64,000 nucleotides of DNA from Marinobacterium alkalitolerans (GTDB lineage Bacteria > Pseudomonadota > Gammaproteobacteria > Pseudomonadales > Balneatricaceae), in assembly GCF_017776525.1 (NCBI RefSeq), contig NZ_JACVEW010000013.1:1-64000 (forward strand), written 5' to 3'. Positions within the stretch are counted from its first letter, which is position 1. Every line of letters starts with the position of its first letter. The position numbers were made by a program, and so were the translations under genes. The notes beneath the pieces were generated by a model. The model had not been told where the DNA came from. It saw only the letters and a program-made list of their open reading frames with translations, and did not search any database. Below are positions 37,876 to 47,528 of the stretch, one piece after another.

Positions 37876-39503
37876 GGGGTGGTCTCCTCCTGATTGACCC
37901 GATAAAGCTCAGCGAGCAGGCCGTCTGTAGCCTTGTCAAAAGCACCCGGGGAGGGCGCTTGTCCGATATGAGGCAGAAGTGTGTTGGCCATCTGCTTACC
38001 CAGCTCGACCCCCCACTGGTCAAAGGGGTTGATGTCCCAAATAACGGACTGGACGAAAACCTTGTGCTCGTAAAGCGCAATCAGGGCTCCCAGCGTTGCG
38101 GGCGAAAGCTGGTCAAGCAACAAGAGGGTGCTTGGCTGGTTGCCGGCATAATGCTGCCAGGGAGAGGCGCTGGACTGGTCGATCGCATCATCACCAAGTG
38201 CCAGTACACGTGCCTGCGCCAGACAGTTGGCGAGGGTCAGTCTGTGTTGTGACTGCAGGGATTCCGAGGATTTTCCGTAGCGGGAGGCCGCGACAATGAA
38301 GTCACACATGACAGGCTCGCTGCCCTGATGTAACAGCTGGTAGAAGGCGTGCTGAGCATTCGGGCCTATCTCGCCCCAGAGAACGGGGCAGGTGCGATGG
38401 CTGACAGGCTGGCCGCACCGGTCGACGGACTTGCCATTGCTTTCCATTTCCAGCTGTTCCAGGTAGGCCGGCAGGTGAGCCAGGCGGCCATCGTAAGGCA
38501 AAATGGCGTGGGCATGGATGTGCTGAAAGTTGATGTTCCAGATTTCGGTCAGGGCCAGCAGCACCGGCAGATTCTGGGACCAGTCCGCGTGCCGGAAGTG
38601 CTCGTCCATGCGCCAGGCGCCGTCAAGCAGGGCTCTGAACCCCTTCATTCCGATACGAACGGCAATGGAAAAACCGATGGTGGACCAGAGTGAATAACGT
38701 CCGCCAACCCAGTCCCAGAAGTGCAGCAGGTTCTCTTTGGCCAGGCCCCACTCGAAAGCCTTGTCAGGGCAGGCGGTAATGCCGACAAAGTGACGCTTGA
38801 GCAGCAGGTCCTCGGGCATATGGCTGGCCTGCTTGAGCCAGTCGCGCGCCGTTGCTGCATTGGCCAGTGTATCCGCCGTGGTGAAAGACTTGGAGGAAAC
38901 AATAAACAGTGTGCGTTCCGGGTCCAGGTGCTGCAGCAGGCTGGAGAGCTGGCTGCCGTCCATGGATGAAATGAAATGGGTCTGGATGGCACGTGCTCGG
39001 GGTGGCTGAAATTCTTCCAGTGCGTGACACACCATCATCGGACCAAGGTCAGACCCGCCAACACCGATGTTGACCAGCGTGTCGATGGGCTCGCCGCTGA
39101 AACCGCGCCACTGCTGCTTATGGAGCTGGTTGACCAGCACCTCCATGGCGCTCAGTGCAGACTGAACATCGCTGTTAATGTCTCGGCCGTCCAGGTTGAA
39201 AGCATGCTGGGGCGGGTAGCGAAGCGCGGTGTGCAGCGCCGGGCGGCGTTCGGTTTGGTTGACCGGAGCACCTGAAAACAGATCGTCTATCCACCGGTCC
39301 AGGTGGCAGCTGCCGGCGAGGGAGAGCAGCTGGTCGAGCACCTCGGAGGTCAGTCGCTGCCGGGAGAGGTCCAGGAGTATCTCGTCATGGCGGAAGCTGA
39401 ACTGCTCAAAACGACCGGGCTGCATCAGCAGGCCTTTCAAATGCAGGTTGGCGTCCTTTTGTGCAGTGTCTTCGAGCCTGCGCCAGGCCTTCTGCTTGTC
39501 CAA
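37872..39503 (-). CDS. pgi: Glucose-6-phosphate isomerase
   Basis: A 543-residue enzyme interconverting glucose 6-phosphate and fructose 6-phosphate. Family signatures are visible: NIGVGGSDLGP, SSKSFTTADTL, WVGGRYSLWSTIG and the C-terminal INPFDQWGVELGK. Length is normal for the bacterial type. The downstream UGD-like gene overlaps its stop by four bases, so they form an operon that joins sugar-phosphate flow to a possible nucleotide-sugar protein. Confidence 0.96.
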   Translation of the reverse strand: MDKQKAWRRLEDTAQKDANLHLKGLLMQPGRFEQFSFRHDEILLDLSRQRLTSEVLDQLLSLAGSCHLDRWIDDLFSGAPVNQTERRPALHTALRYPPQHAFNLDGRDINSDVQSALSAMEVLVNQLHKQQWRGFSGEPIDTLVNIGVGGSDLGPMMVCHALEEFQPPRARAIQTHFISSMDGSQLSSLLQHLDPERTLFIVSSKSFTTADTLANAATARDWLKQASHMPEDLLLKRHFVGITACPDKAFEWGLAKENLLHFWDWVGGRYSLWSTIGFSIAVRIGMKGFRALLDGAWRMDEHFRHADWSQNLPVLLALTEIWNINFQHIHAHAILPYDGRLAHLPAYLEQLEMESNGKSVDRCGQPVSHRTCPVLWGEIGPNAQHAFYQLLHQGSEPVMCDFIVAASRYGKSSESLQSQHRLTLANCLAQARVLALGDDAIDQSSASPWQHYAGNQPSTLLLLDQLSPATLGALIALYEHKVFVQSVIWDINPFDQWGVELGKQMANTLLPHIGQAPSPGAFDKATDGLLAELYRVNQEETTP

Positions 39504-39665
39504 GAAACTCTCCTTGATGACTTAACGGTTTTCCGAGCGGCATCTTATCGGCATTGGCGGGGGCAGAAAAGGGCCGGGCTACAGTGTCGCGAGTGTTGAG
39601 AGTATCATGCTCACTTTTATCCGGCGCTGGGGCCGGTTGGAACACCTGAGGGGATTAAAAATAAC

Positions 39666-40172
39666 ATGAAATGGGCCATTATCGTTTTCATCGTGATGTC
39701 ACTCATCGGCTCTATGCTCTGGGTGATGCCCAGCCCGCGGCAGCGCTATCAGGCAGACCTGCGGATGCGTGCGCGCAAGGCGGGGATTCAGGTACAGCTT
39801 GCACGGCTGGAGCTGCCGCGTGCAAAAGGGGAAACCGAGGGCGAAACCTTGAGTGTGCCGGCCTATCGATTCCTCAGGCAGAACCTGGACCGTCAGGAGA
39901 AGGAAAATTGGCAGCGATGGCAGGTCCTGCGTATTGAAACGTTGAACCAGGAAGGGTTGCCTGCCGGCTGGAGCTGGCGCGATGAGGGGATGGCCCTGCA
40001 GGGGAGTGCGCTTGCAACGCTCCATACTTTGCTGGAGCAGCTGCCTGATGATGTGCTGGCGGTCGAGTCAACGCCGCTGCACCTTACCCTTTTCTGGCAG
40101 GAGCGCGGCGAGGCTGACAGGCTGGAAACGTTGAAAAGCCTGGCTGAACCTCTGCTGCGGGGAAAAATCTAG
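39666..40172 (+). CDS. Unknown membrane-anchored protein
   Basis: I do not recognise this 168-residue protein. It has one N-terminal hydrophobic helix (residues 3-20, IIVFIVMSLIGSMLWVMP) with an uncleaved-looking anchor, then a soluble part rich in Arg, Leu and Gln. The last 60 residues (LHTLLEQLPDDVLAVE, LHLTLFWQERGE) might form a small alpha/beta domain. It stands alone on its strand, divergent from pgi, and its stop shares CTAG with the convergent gene. Confidence 0.6.
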   Translation: MKWAIIVFIVMSLIGSMLWVMPSPRQRYQADLRMRARKAGIQVQLARLELPRAKGETEGETLSVPAYRFLRQNLDRQEKENWQRWQVLRIETLNQEGLPAGWSWRDEGMALQGSALATLHTLLEQLPDDVLAVESTPLHLTLFWQERGEADRLETLKSLAEPLLRGKI

Positions 40173-40891
40173 TTGCTGTTTTGCTCGTTAAGGTACTCAT
40201 CCAGTGATTCCGCCAGCGCACCGGCTCCCCAGGTGCGTTTGGGCTGAATCTGGTCGATGAGGGTTTGCAGCTCATCCAGTCGCGATTGCTTTTGACGCTG
40301 GGGCGCACTGGCGCGAACCAGAACCGCTTTGGCATGACGCAGGTGGGTCAGCGCGGTGTGCTTGTCCCCCGCTTCCAGCAATCGGTTGGCCTGAACCTGA
40401 TGGGCATCGGCCACCAGCGACACATTCAGCCAGTACAGCTCCTGCTGGTAGGTTCTGGCCAGTTGGCCCGTCATTTTGCCGGCCTTGGCCATTTCCACGA
40501 TCAGCTTTTCGGCGTAGTTGATGTAGATCTGGGCCCGCTTGACCGCACGGTCACTGCTGAAACGCGTTTTGTCAGGCTTGCTTCGGTCACTGCTTTCTTT
40601 CAGCTGGCTGATATCGGTCATGAGCTCCGAGTCGGGAGCGAGGAGGCTGATCTCTTCAATCAGGGCCATGGCGTGCTGGTTCAGCTTGTCGACGATGTCC
40701 TGACGGCAGCCGGCTTCCTTGAGGATGGCAAGGGCGTGCAGCGTATGTTCTGCCTGGGTGCTGAGCCAGTTAAGCCGCTCGCGTTTGGCCTCTGACATCT
40801 GCTCGCGCGATGTGACGACATAGTTCACAACCAGCGCCATTATGCCGACGCCGGCGAGTAGAATGACAAGATACAGGTTGTCTCCAAGCAT
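40169..40891 (-). CDS. Unknown protein with N-terminal membrane helix and helical body
   Basis: This protein of 240 residues has one transmembrane segment near its start (YLVILLAGVGIMALVVNYVV) followed by a mostly helical, charged cytoplasmic region. I cannot assign a family. I prefer the ATG at 40891 because a TATATT hexamer at about 40921-40927 (minus strand) would put the transcription start between the earlier ATG and this one. It diverges from topA. Confidence 0.55.
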   Translation of the reverse strand: MLGDNLYLVILLAGVGIMALVVNYVVTSREQMSEAKRERLNWLSTQAEHTLHALAILKEAGCRQDIVDKLNQHAMALIEEISLLAPDSELMTDISQLKESSDRSKPDKTRFSSDRAVKRAQIYINYAEKLIVEMAKAGKMTGQLARTYQQELYWLNVSLVADAHQVQANRLLEAGDKHTALTHLRHAKAVLVRASAPQRQKQSRLDELQTLIDQIQPKRTWGAGALAESLDEYLNEQNSN

Positions 40892-40992
40892 TGGGTTTGG
40901 CACTCTGAAAAAAAGCATCAATATACGTCAGTATGGTGCCTTATTGTAAAAAAAACCGCAGCCAACTGATATGCCGTAGTTTCAGAGACTGC

Positions 40993-41021
40993 TTGACGCT
41001 GGCGTTTCACCATCTTATATA
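40993..41021 (+). promoter_or_regulatory. Sigma-70 promoter of topA
   Basis: TTGACG (40993-40998), a 17-bp spacer and TATATA (41016-41021) form a strong-looking promoter. It lies 46 bases before the topA ATG. Confidence 0.7.
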
Positions 41022-41067
41022 TGCCGGCAGTTTCTGAGTTGCCCGTTTTCATAAGGATCCGTATCTC

Positions 41068-43701
41068 ATGGGAAAAAGCCTTGTCATTGTCGAGTCGCCG
41101 GCAAAGGCCAAAACGATCAACAAGTATCTGGGCAGCCAGTATGTGGTCAAATCGAGTGTGGGCCATATACGCGACCTGCCGACCAGTGGCAGCGCGAGCA
41201 AGACTGACCCCAAGGAGCGCGCGCGCCAGGCCGCCCGGACTCGAAAAATGTCGCCTGAAGAGAAGGCCGAGTATAAAAAGCGCAAGGCACACCAGCAGTT
41301 GATTGCCCGCATGGGGGTGGATCCTGACCATGACTGGGAAGCGCATTACGAAGTGCTGCCCGGCAAGGAAAAGGTGGTCGAGGAGCTGCGCAAGCTCGCC
41401 AAGAATGCCGATGCCATCTATCTCGCAACGGATTTGGACCGCGAAGGGGAGGCAATCGCCTGGCACCTGCGGGAGGCCATTGGGGGAGATGATGATCGCT
41501 ATCGCCGCGTGGTGTTCAACGAGATCACCAAGAAGGCGATTCAGGAGGCGTTCTCAGAGCCCAGCGAGCTGGACTTGAACCGTGTCAATGCGCAGCAGGC
41601 ACGGCGCTTCCTTGACCGTGTTGTCGGCTACATGCTGTCTCCGCTGTTGTGGGAGAAGATCGCACGCGGTCTGTCAGCCGGGCGTGTTCAGTCCGTTGCG
41701 GTGAAGTTGATCGTTGAGCGCGAGCGCGAAATTCGGGCGTTTATTCCTGAAGAATACTGGGAAGTGCATGCGGATACACTGACAGCCGCAGAATCCCCGC
41801 TGCGCCTACAGGTGACGCGCGCCGAAGGCAAGGCGTTCCGTCCTGTCAGTGCGGAAGAAACCGAGCAGCATCTGGCCCGGTTGCGCGCAGGCAGTTTTGA
41901 AGTCAAAAAGCGGGAAGACCGCCCCACCAGCAGCAAGCCTTCCGCGCCGTTTATTACCTCGACGCTGCAACAGGCCGCCTCAACCCGCCTGAGCTTCGGT
42001 GTCAAAAAGACCATGATGCTGGCTCAGCGTCTTTACGAGGCGGGCTACATCACGTACATGCGTACCGACTCAACCAACCTGAGTGCAGAGGCGGTGGAGA
42101 GCTGCCGTGAATATATTTGCGAGCACTTTGGCGATGACTACCTGCCGTCGGACCCGGTCAGTTACAGCAGCAAGGAGGGGGCACAGGAAGCGCACGAGGC
42201 GATTCGTCCGTCCGATGTGACCCTGACTGTAGAGCAGCTCAAGGGTATGGAGCCGGACGCACTGCGGCTTTATGATCTGATCCGCCGTCAGTTCATGGCG
42301 TGCCAGATGACCCCGGCCCGCTACACCAGTACCCGTATTCACGTCGCCTGCGGCGACTACGAGCTGTCCACCAAAGGGCGAATCCTGCGCTTTGATGGTT
42401 ACACACGCGTGCTGCCGCCCAAGAGCCGCAGTGATGAAGATGTGATTCTGCCGGATGTCCAGCAGGGTGAAGTGCTGCAGTTGCAGGAACTGGAACCCAA
42501 GCAGCACTTTACCAAGCCGGCACCGCGCTACTCTGAAGCCAGTCTCGTCAAGGAATTGGAGAAGCGGGGTATTGGCCGTCCTTCCACCTATGCTTCCATT
42601 ATTTCGACCATCCAGGACCGTGGCTACGTTGAAGTCCAGGGGCGCCGTTTTTACGCCTGCAAAATGGGTGACATTGTTACCGAGCGCCTGAACGAGAACT
42701 TCTCTGATCTGATGGATTACAGCTTCACAGCCCGGATGGAGCAAAAGCTCGATGAAGTGGCCGAGGGCAGCACTGATTGGAAAGAGCTGCTCAATCGCTT
42801 CTACTCGGGCTTTACCGAAAAGCTGGGCGAGGCTCAGGGAGATGAGCAGGGCATGCGCCCCAACACCCCGACCGAGACGGATATCGCCTGTCCTGAGTGT
42901 GGTCGGCCGATGATGATTCGCACCGCCAGCACCGGTGTTTTTCTGGGCTGTTCCGGCTACAACCTGCCGCCCAAGGAGCGCTGCAAATCGACCATCAACC
43001 TGATTCCCGGAGATGAGGTGGTCAGTGTGGATGGTGATGACGAGGAAGAGTCTCGCATTCTGCGCAACAAGCATCGCTGTAAGATCTGTGATGCCGCCAT
43101 GGACTCCTACCTGATCGACGAAAAGCGCAAGTTGCACGTGTGCGGCAACAACCCGGACTGCTCGGGCTTTGAGGTTGAGCACGGCAGCTTCAAGATCAAG
43201 GGATATGACGGTCCCAGTATCGAGTGCGACAAATGTGGCGCTGAAATGCAGCTCAAAACCGGCCGCTTTGGCAAGTTTTTCGGGTGTACCAATGCCGAGT
43301 GCAAGAATACGCGCAAGCTGTTGAAGAACGGCGAGCCGGCACCCCCCAAGATGGACCCCGTACCCATGCCGGAGCTGCAGTGTCAGAAAGTGGATGACAC
43401 CTATGTGCTGCGTGATGGCGCCAGTGGGTTGTTCCTGGCCGCAAGCCAGTTCCCGAAAAAGCGTGAAACGCGCGCGCCGCTGGTATCGGAAATTGTGCCG
43501 CACAGGGAAGAGATTGATCCCAAGTACGACTATCTCATGCGTGCGCCGCAGCAGGATCCGGAAGGTAATCCGGCCGTGATTCGTTACAGCCGCAAGACCA
43601 AGGAGCAGTATGTGATGTCCGAAGTTGATGGCAAGGCGACTGGCTGGAAGGCATTCTACCGAGACGGCAGCTGGCATGAAGAAACCGGTCGCAAGCGTTG
43701 A
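41068..43701 (+). CDS. topA: DNA topoisomerase I
   Basis: This 877-residue type IA enzyme relaxes negative supercoils. It opens with the Toprim domain ([19 protein letters not shown], with the metal acidic [13 protein letters not shown]), and the catalytic tyrosine is in [14 protein letters not shown]. The C terminus has three zinc-ribbon units beginning [16 protein letters not shown] and CDKCGAEM, then a topoisomerase C-terminal repeat. Length matches E. coli TopA (865 aa). Confidence 0.97.
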   Translation: MGKSLVIVESPAKAKTINKYLGSQYVVKSSVGHIRDLPTSGSASKTDPKERARQAARTRKMSPEEKAEYKKRKAHQQLIARMGVDPDHDWEAHYEVLPGKEKVVEELRKLAKNADAIYLATDLDREGEAIAWHLREAIGGDDDRYRRVVFNEITKKAIQEAFSEPSELDLNRVNAQQARRFLDRVVGYMLSPLLWEKIARGLSAGRVQSVAVKLIVEREREIRAFIPEEYWEVHADTLTAAESPLRLQVTRAEGKAFRPVSAEETEQHLARLRAGSFEVKKREDRPTSSKPSAPFITSTLQQAASTRLSFGVKKTMMLAQRLYEAGYITYMRTDSTNLSAEAVESCREYICEHFGDDYLPSDPVSYSSKEGAQEAHEAIRPSDVTLTVEQLKGMEPDALRLYDLIRRQFMACQMTPARYTSTRIHVACGDYELSTKGRILRFDGYTRVLPPKSRSDEDVILPDVQQGEVLQLQELEPKQHFTKPAPRYSEASLVKELEKRGIGRPSTYASIISTIQDRGYVEVQGRRFYACKMGDIVTERLNENFSDLMDYSFTARMEQKLDEVAEGSTDWKELLNRFYSGFTEKLGEAQGDEQGMRPNTPTETDIACPECGRPMMIRTASTGVFLGCSGYNLPPKERCKSTINLIPGDEVVSVDGDDEEESRILRNKHRCKICDAAMDSYLIDEKRKLHVCGNNPDCSGFEVEHGSFKIKGYDGPSIECDKCGAEMQLKTGRFGKFFGCTNAECKNTRKLLKNGEPAPPKMDPVPMPELQCQKVDDTYVLRDGASGLFLAASQFPKKRETRAPLVSEIVPHREEIDPKYDYLMRAPQQDPEGNPAVIRYSRKTKEQYVMSEVDGKATGWKAFYRDGSWHEETGRKR

Positions 43702-43741
43702 GCTTGCGGCCGTTATAACAGGGAATGAAAGAGGCTAGAGC

Positions 43742-44269
43742 ATGAGTGATACCTATGCGGTCAGGACCAATCAAAAACTGAATTTTGCACGCTTGCATAT
43801 CAAGGCGCTGGTTCAGGCTCAGGAAGCTTCACAGTGGAGTAAGCATGCTCGGATCGAGTCCTATCATGAATCGATCCTGTTTTTCATGGCCAGCGGCTAT
43901 GCGTCACTGTTGAGAGAGATCGCTGAAAATTATGCGCTTGATACGGCAGCCGTGCGCAACTTTGCTGATCTTCAGCAGCAGCTGGAAAAGACCGGGCAGG
44001 AATCTCCGGAGGCCTCAGAGCTGATCCAGCTGGAGCAGGATCAGCAAAGCTGGCTGCATAAGATGCTTGCAGCTTACGATGCCTGCTGGTCGGCTGCCGA
44101 TGGGCCGGTCGCCAGACCGGCGTCAGAAAGCAGCCTGTCAGAGATACATGTGCTTCAGGTGAATCCTGATCATGCTGAAGATCAGGATATGCTGGCCGAA
44201 TTCAATCAATGGCTGGACCAGTTCCGAACTCTGATTGAGCGCCTCAGAGCCAACATGCAGGAGTGGTAA
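43742..44269 (+). CDS. DUF6586-like conserved hypothetical protein
   Basis: A 175-residue, mostly helical, acidic protein without signal peptide or membrane helix. It starts with RTNQKLNFARLHIKAL and has repeated Gln/Glu-rich helices. I recall similar small proteins next to topA and lexA in Pseudomonas and relatives (DUF6586), but no function. It follows topA by 40 bases in the same direction and may be co-transcribed. Stop is one base from that of convergent sulA. Confidence 0.7.
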   Translation: MSDTYAVRTNQKLNFARLHIKALVQAQEASQWSKHARIESYHESILFFMASGYASLLREIAENYALDTAAVRNFADLQQQLEKTGQESPEASELIQLEQDQQSWLHKMLAAYDACWSAADGPVARPASESSLSEIHVLQVNPDHAEDQDMLAEFNQWLDQFRTLIERLRANMQEW

Positions 44270-44270
44270 C

Positions 44271-44666
44271 CTAGCCGCGGACCAGAACACCCAGGCAGGC
44301 GCCCATACATGCAAAGGGGTTGAGCCGGTCCGCGTTCAATGTATGTTGCTCATTGCTCCAGCCGATAACGGTATGGGATGTGCCGGCAGAGAGAGTGCGA
44401 CTGAATAGGTGCTCCAGTGAGCTCGCCTTCGTCTTGAGGACGCGAATGTGGCGGAGGTTCGCACCTGCTTCTGTCAGCAGGTCGCGGCTCAGGCTGCACG
44501 GCGGGTTGATCAATGTCAGCCAGCGATCCTGATGACTCAGCTGCGCAATCATGGGCAAGAGTACCGGCTGGAGCGAAACCTGACTGTTATGCAGCAGAAT
44601 TTCGGTCATCTTGGACTCTGTTGCTGCCTCTACCTGTTCGGTTCTGCGGTAATCGATGGCTGGCAT
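44271..44666 (-). CDS. sulA: SOS cell-division inhibitor SulA
   Basis: A 131-residue protein resembling SulA, which caps FtsZ and halts division during DNA damage. Family-like segments are VLLPMIAQLSHQDRWLTLINPP and the final short hydrophobic tail. It lies 14 bases after lexA on the same strand, the lexA-sulA order found in pseudomonads, and so falls under the LexA operator at 45311-45326. A sulA-specific box is not seen. Confidence 0.87.
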   Translation of the reverse strand: MPAIDYRRTEQVEAATESKMTEILLHNSQVSLQPVLLPMIAQLSHQDRWLTLINPPCSLSRDLLTEAGANLRHIRVLKTKASSLEHLFSRTLSAGTSHTVIGWSNEQHTLNADRLNPFACMGACLGVLVRG

Positions 44667-44680
44667 GGAACAACCCTCTG

Positions 44681-45286
44681 TCAGTGGCCTTGCCGAATCA
44701 CGCCGACGCCCAGCCCCTCGATGACCAGCTCCTCTGCGGTAAGGTCTACTTCAATCGGGGCGAACTCTTCGTTCTCGGCAATGAGATAAACTTTGTGGTC
44801 TTCACGCTTGAAGCGTTTGACCGTCACTTCGTCGCCAATCCGTGCGACGACGATCTGTCCATCCCTGGCGTCACGCGTCTGGTGTACGGCCAGAAGATCA
44901 CCATCCAGAATGCCCACATCCTTCATGCTCATGCCTTTCACTCGCAGCAAATAGTCTGCGCGTGGTCGGAAGAAGTCAGCCGATATGGTGCAGTGATCTT
45001 CTACGTGCTGCTGGGCCAGTATCGGCTCGCCAGCCGCCACCTGACCGATCACGGGCAGACCTTCATCGGGCGTGTCCGGCTCGGGCAGGCGAATGCCGCG
45101 AGACGTCCCCTTGGTCAACTCGATAGCCCCTTTGCGCGCCAGTGCCTTCAAGTGTTCTTCGGCAGCATTGGCGGAGCGGAAGCCCAGTTCGCGCGCAATG
45201 TCGGCACGTGTAGGGGGGTATCCGGTTGTGTCGATATAGTGACGAATGCAGTCCAGCACTTCAGTTTGTCGTTTGGTCAGTTTCAT
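44681..45286 (-). CDS. lexA: LexA repressor
   Basis: The 201-residue SOS repressor has an N-terminal winged HTH ([24 protein letters not shown]) and a C-terminal S24 self-cleavage domain. The cleaved bond is Ala85-Gly86 (QVAAGEP), and the catalytic pair is Ser120 (KGMSMKD) and Lys157, offset by one from E. coli. A perfect LexA box overlaps its promoter, giving autoregulation. Confidence 0.97.
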   Translation of the reverse strand: MKLTKRQTEVLDCIRHYIDTTGYPPTRADIARELGFRSANAAEEHLKALARKGAIELTKGTSRGIRLPEPDTPDEGLPVIGQVAAGEPILAQQHVEDHCTISADFFRPRADYLLRVKGMSMKDVGILDGDLLAVHQTRDARDGQIVVARIGDEVTVKRFKREDHKVYLIAENEEFAPIEVDLTAEELVIEGLGVGVIRQGH

Positions 45287-45310
45287 AGCGGCCGTTACTC
45301 AATCGATTTA

Positions 45311-45343
45311 CTGTGATTTTATACAGTAAAGTCTGTCCGTCAA
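45311..45343 (-). promoter_or_regulatory. LexA operator and lexA promoter
   Basis: CTGT-N8-ACAG at 45311-45326 is an exact SOS box, extended as TACTGT...ACAGTA. On the minus strand TTGACG (45338-45343) and TAAAAT (45316-45321) are 16 bp apart, and the operator covers the -10. The same box lies about 85 bases before dinG and may act on it. Confidence 0.88.
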
Positions 45344-45408
45344 GCTTAATCTGTTTATATATCCAGTGGTTTGTTAAAATGCGCCCGGTTCTGAGATGAG
45401 GAAATAGC

Positions 45409-47523
45409 GTGCTGACTGAAGCGCATAAAAAAGAGATTCAGCAGGCCTACAGCCGCTTTCTGAAAAGCCGTGAGCTGAGAGCGCGCCCTGCACAGAAGCA
45501 GATGGTTGCAACAGTCGCACGTGTGCTGGCGCAGGCCGAGGCCGGTGAAGAGGGTGACAGCTCCGTTTCACGCAAGGTTGGCGTGGTCGAGGCGGGCACG
45601 GGTACGGGTAAAACGATCGCGTACCTGCTGGCGGCAATTCCGCTTGCGCGTGCCACAGGACGAAAGCTGGTCCTGTCGACCGCCACGGTTGCCCTGCAGG
45701 AACAGCTGATGAATAAGGACCTGCCCGAGGTGGAAGCCCATGCGGGCCTTGCCCTGAATTATCGGCTGGCCAAGGGGCGGGGGCGCTACCTGTGTCTCAA
45801 TAAGGTTGAGCAGCACCTCGAGCAACAGGGTGTGCTGGGGCAGATGGCGTTGTACGAGGACGAGCAGGCCGACCGCTTGCCCGATGAAGTCATCAACCAG
45901 TATCAGGGGATGATGGATGCCTATGCCGCTGGCCATTGGGATGGTGATCGTGATGCGCTGGAAAGCGAAGTGGATGACCAGATCTGGCAGCCGCTGACCA
46001 GTGACCATCTACAATGCAGTAACCGTCGCTGTCTGAACTTCAGCGCCTGTCCCTTCTATCGTTCCCGCGAGCGGTTGGACGAGGTGGATGTGGTTGTTGC
46101 CAACCACGATCTTGTGCTGTCTGATCTTGCGCTGGGTGGGGGCGCCATCCTGCCTGAGCCGGATAACACCATCTATATTTTCGATGAGGGCCATCATCTG
46201 GCGGACAAGGCAAGCGGGCATTTTGCCTTTGCGGCCCGGCTTGGCTCATCGCAAAAAATGCTCAGCGTCGCGCAGAAGCAACTGTCCCAGATGCTGGCAG
46301 ATACCGGTTCTGCGACCCAGCTTGCTGACCCGGTCGAGCGCTTGCACCGTCCCATGCAGAACATGGACCTGGCGCTGGAGCAGCTTGCCTTGCTGGTGCG
46401 GCCTATGATGGAGGCCCTGGAAGGCGACCGATACCGCTTTCCGGGTGGACGCCAGCCGGACCCATTGCTTGAGCCCAGTCTTATGCTTTCAAGTGCGGCC
46501 GAGCAGGCGCAGCAGCAGCTGGAGCGTCTGGTGGATACCCTCAAGGAGGCGCTGGAAGGCGGGATCGGCGATATCCCCCGGGCTGCCGCCGAGCGCTGGT
46601 TCCCGCAGCTGGGCGTACTTTGGGGCCGTATTCAGCAGGTGGGATGGCTGGCGCACAGTTACAGCCGTCATGACCCTGAGGGGCGGTCGCCAACCGCGCG
46701 CTGGATCAATCGCGTCGAGACGTCGGTGGGTTACGATTTTGAGCTGCGCAGTGCGCCGGTTTCAGCTGCCGATACGTTGTCAGAGCATCTCTGGAAGCAC
46801 TGTCATGCCGCCATACTGACCTCGGCAACCCTGACCGCGCTGGGGCGCTTTGATGCGCTGTTTGCGTCTCTGGGTCTGCCATCGGATGTGATGGCGGTGC
46901 GTCTTGAAAGCCCCTTTGATTATGCCCGTAACGGGGTGCTGGAAATTCCTGCCATGACCTCTGATCCGGGGCGACCCGATGAGCATACGGACGAAGTTCT
47001 GTCGCTGCTCAGCGCCGAGCTTGAAACGGCAGAAGCTGCACTGGTGCTGTTCAGTTCCTGGCGTCAGATGCGCAGGGTACAGGAAGGTTTACCGAGCCGC
47101 ATTGCCGACAAGGTGCTGGCACAGGGGGATTTCAGCAAACAGGAGATTTTGCGCCGGCACCGGGCGCGAATCGATGACGGCAAGGCCAGTGTCATCTTCG
47201 GGTTGGCCTCTTTTGCCGAAGGCGTTGACTTGCCGGGGCAGTATTTGACCGATGTGTTTGTCACCAAGTTACCGTTCAGTGTGCCTGATGACCCTGTAGA
47301 TGCTACTATGGCCGAATGGATTGAGCAGCGGGGCGGGAATGCGTTTATTGAGTGGACCGTTCCGGCCGCGTCCATGCGTCTTACTCAGGCAGTAGGGCGA
47401 CTATTGAGAACAGAACAGGACCGGGGGCGTGTCGTGTTAATGGACAGGCGTGTTGTTACGCGCCGTTATGGCCAGCAACTGCTTGACTCCCTGCCTCCGT
47501 TTCGACGTGAAATCAAACGTTAA
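45409..47523 (+). CDS. dinG: ATP-dependent DNA helicase DinG
   Basis: A 704-residue XPD-like 5'-3' helicase that acts on R-loops and damaged forks. Walker A is EAGTGTGKT, the box II motif is DEGHHL, and the Fe-S cysteines are in YLCLNK and the group CSNRRCLNFSACPF. The last motif is QAVGRLLRTEQDRG. A GTG start follows GATGAGGAA. It diverges from lexA across the shared SOS operator, so damage induction is likely. Confidence 0.94.
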   Translation: MLTEAHKKEIQQAYSRFLKSRELRARPAQKQMVATVARVLAQAEAGEEGDSSVSRKVGVVEAGTGTGKTIAYLLAAIPLARATGRKLVLSTATVALQEQLMNKDLPEVEAHAGLALNYRLAKGRGRYLCLNKVEQHLEQQGVLGQMALYEDEQADRLPDEVINQYQGMMDAYAAGHWDGDRDALESEVDDQIWQPLTSDHLQCSNRRCLNFSACPFYRSRERLDEVDVVVANHDLVLSDLALGGGAILPEPDNTIYIFDEGHHLADKASGHFAFAARLGSSQKMLSVAQKQLSQMLADTGSATQLADPVERLHRPMQNMDLALEQLALLVRPMMEALEGDRYRFPGGRQPDPLLEPSLMLSSAAEQAQQQLERLVDTLKEALEGGIGDIPRAAAERWFPQLGVLWGRIQQVGWLAHSYSRHDPEGRSPTARWINRVETSVGYDFELRSAPVSAADTLSEHLWKHCHAAILTSATLTALGRFDALFASLGLPSDVMAVRLESPFDYARNGVLEIPAMTSDPGRPDEHTDEVLSLLSAELETAEAALVLFSSWRQMRRVQEGLPSRIADKVLAQGDFSKQEILRRHRARIDDGKASVIFGLASFAEGVDLPGQYLTDVFVTKLPFSVPDDPVDATMAEWIEQRGGNAFIEWTVPAASMRLTQAVGRLLRTEQDRGRVVLMDRRVVTRRYGQQLLDSLPPFRREIKR

Positions 47524-47528
47524 TCTGA

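Noticed and set aside
42070-43677. Minus-strand frame of 535 codons opposite topA
   Set aside because: topA has all catalytic and zinc-ribbon motifs in the plus frame; the opposite frame shows no family features.
43690-43708. Hairpin over the topA stop codon as a terminator
   Set aside because: A seven-base stem without any T tract, and the next gene continues on the same strand 40 bases on.
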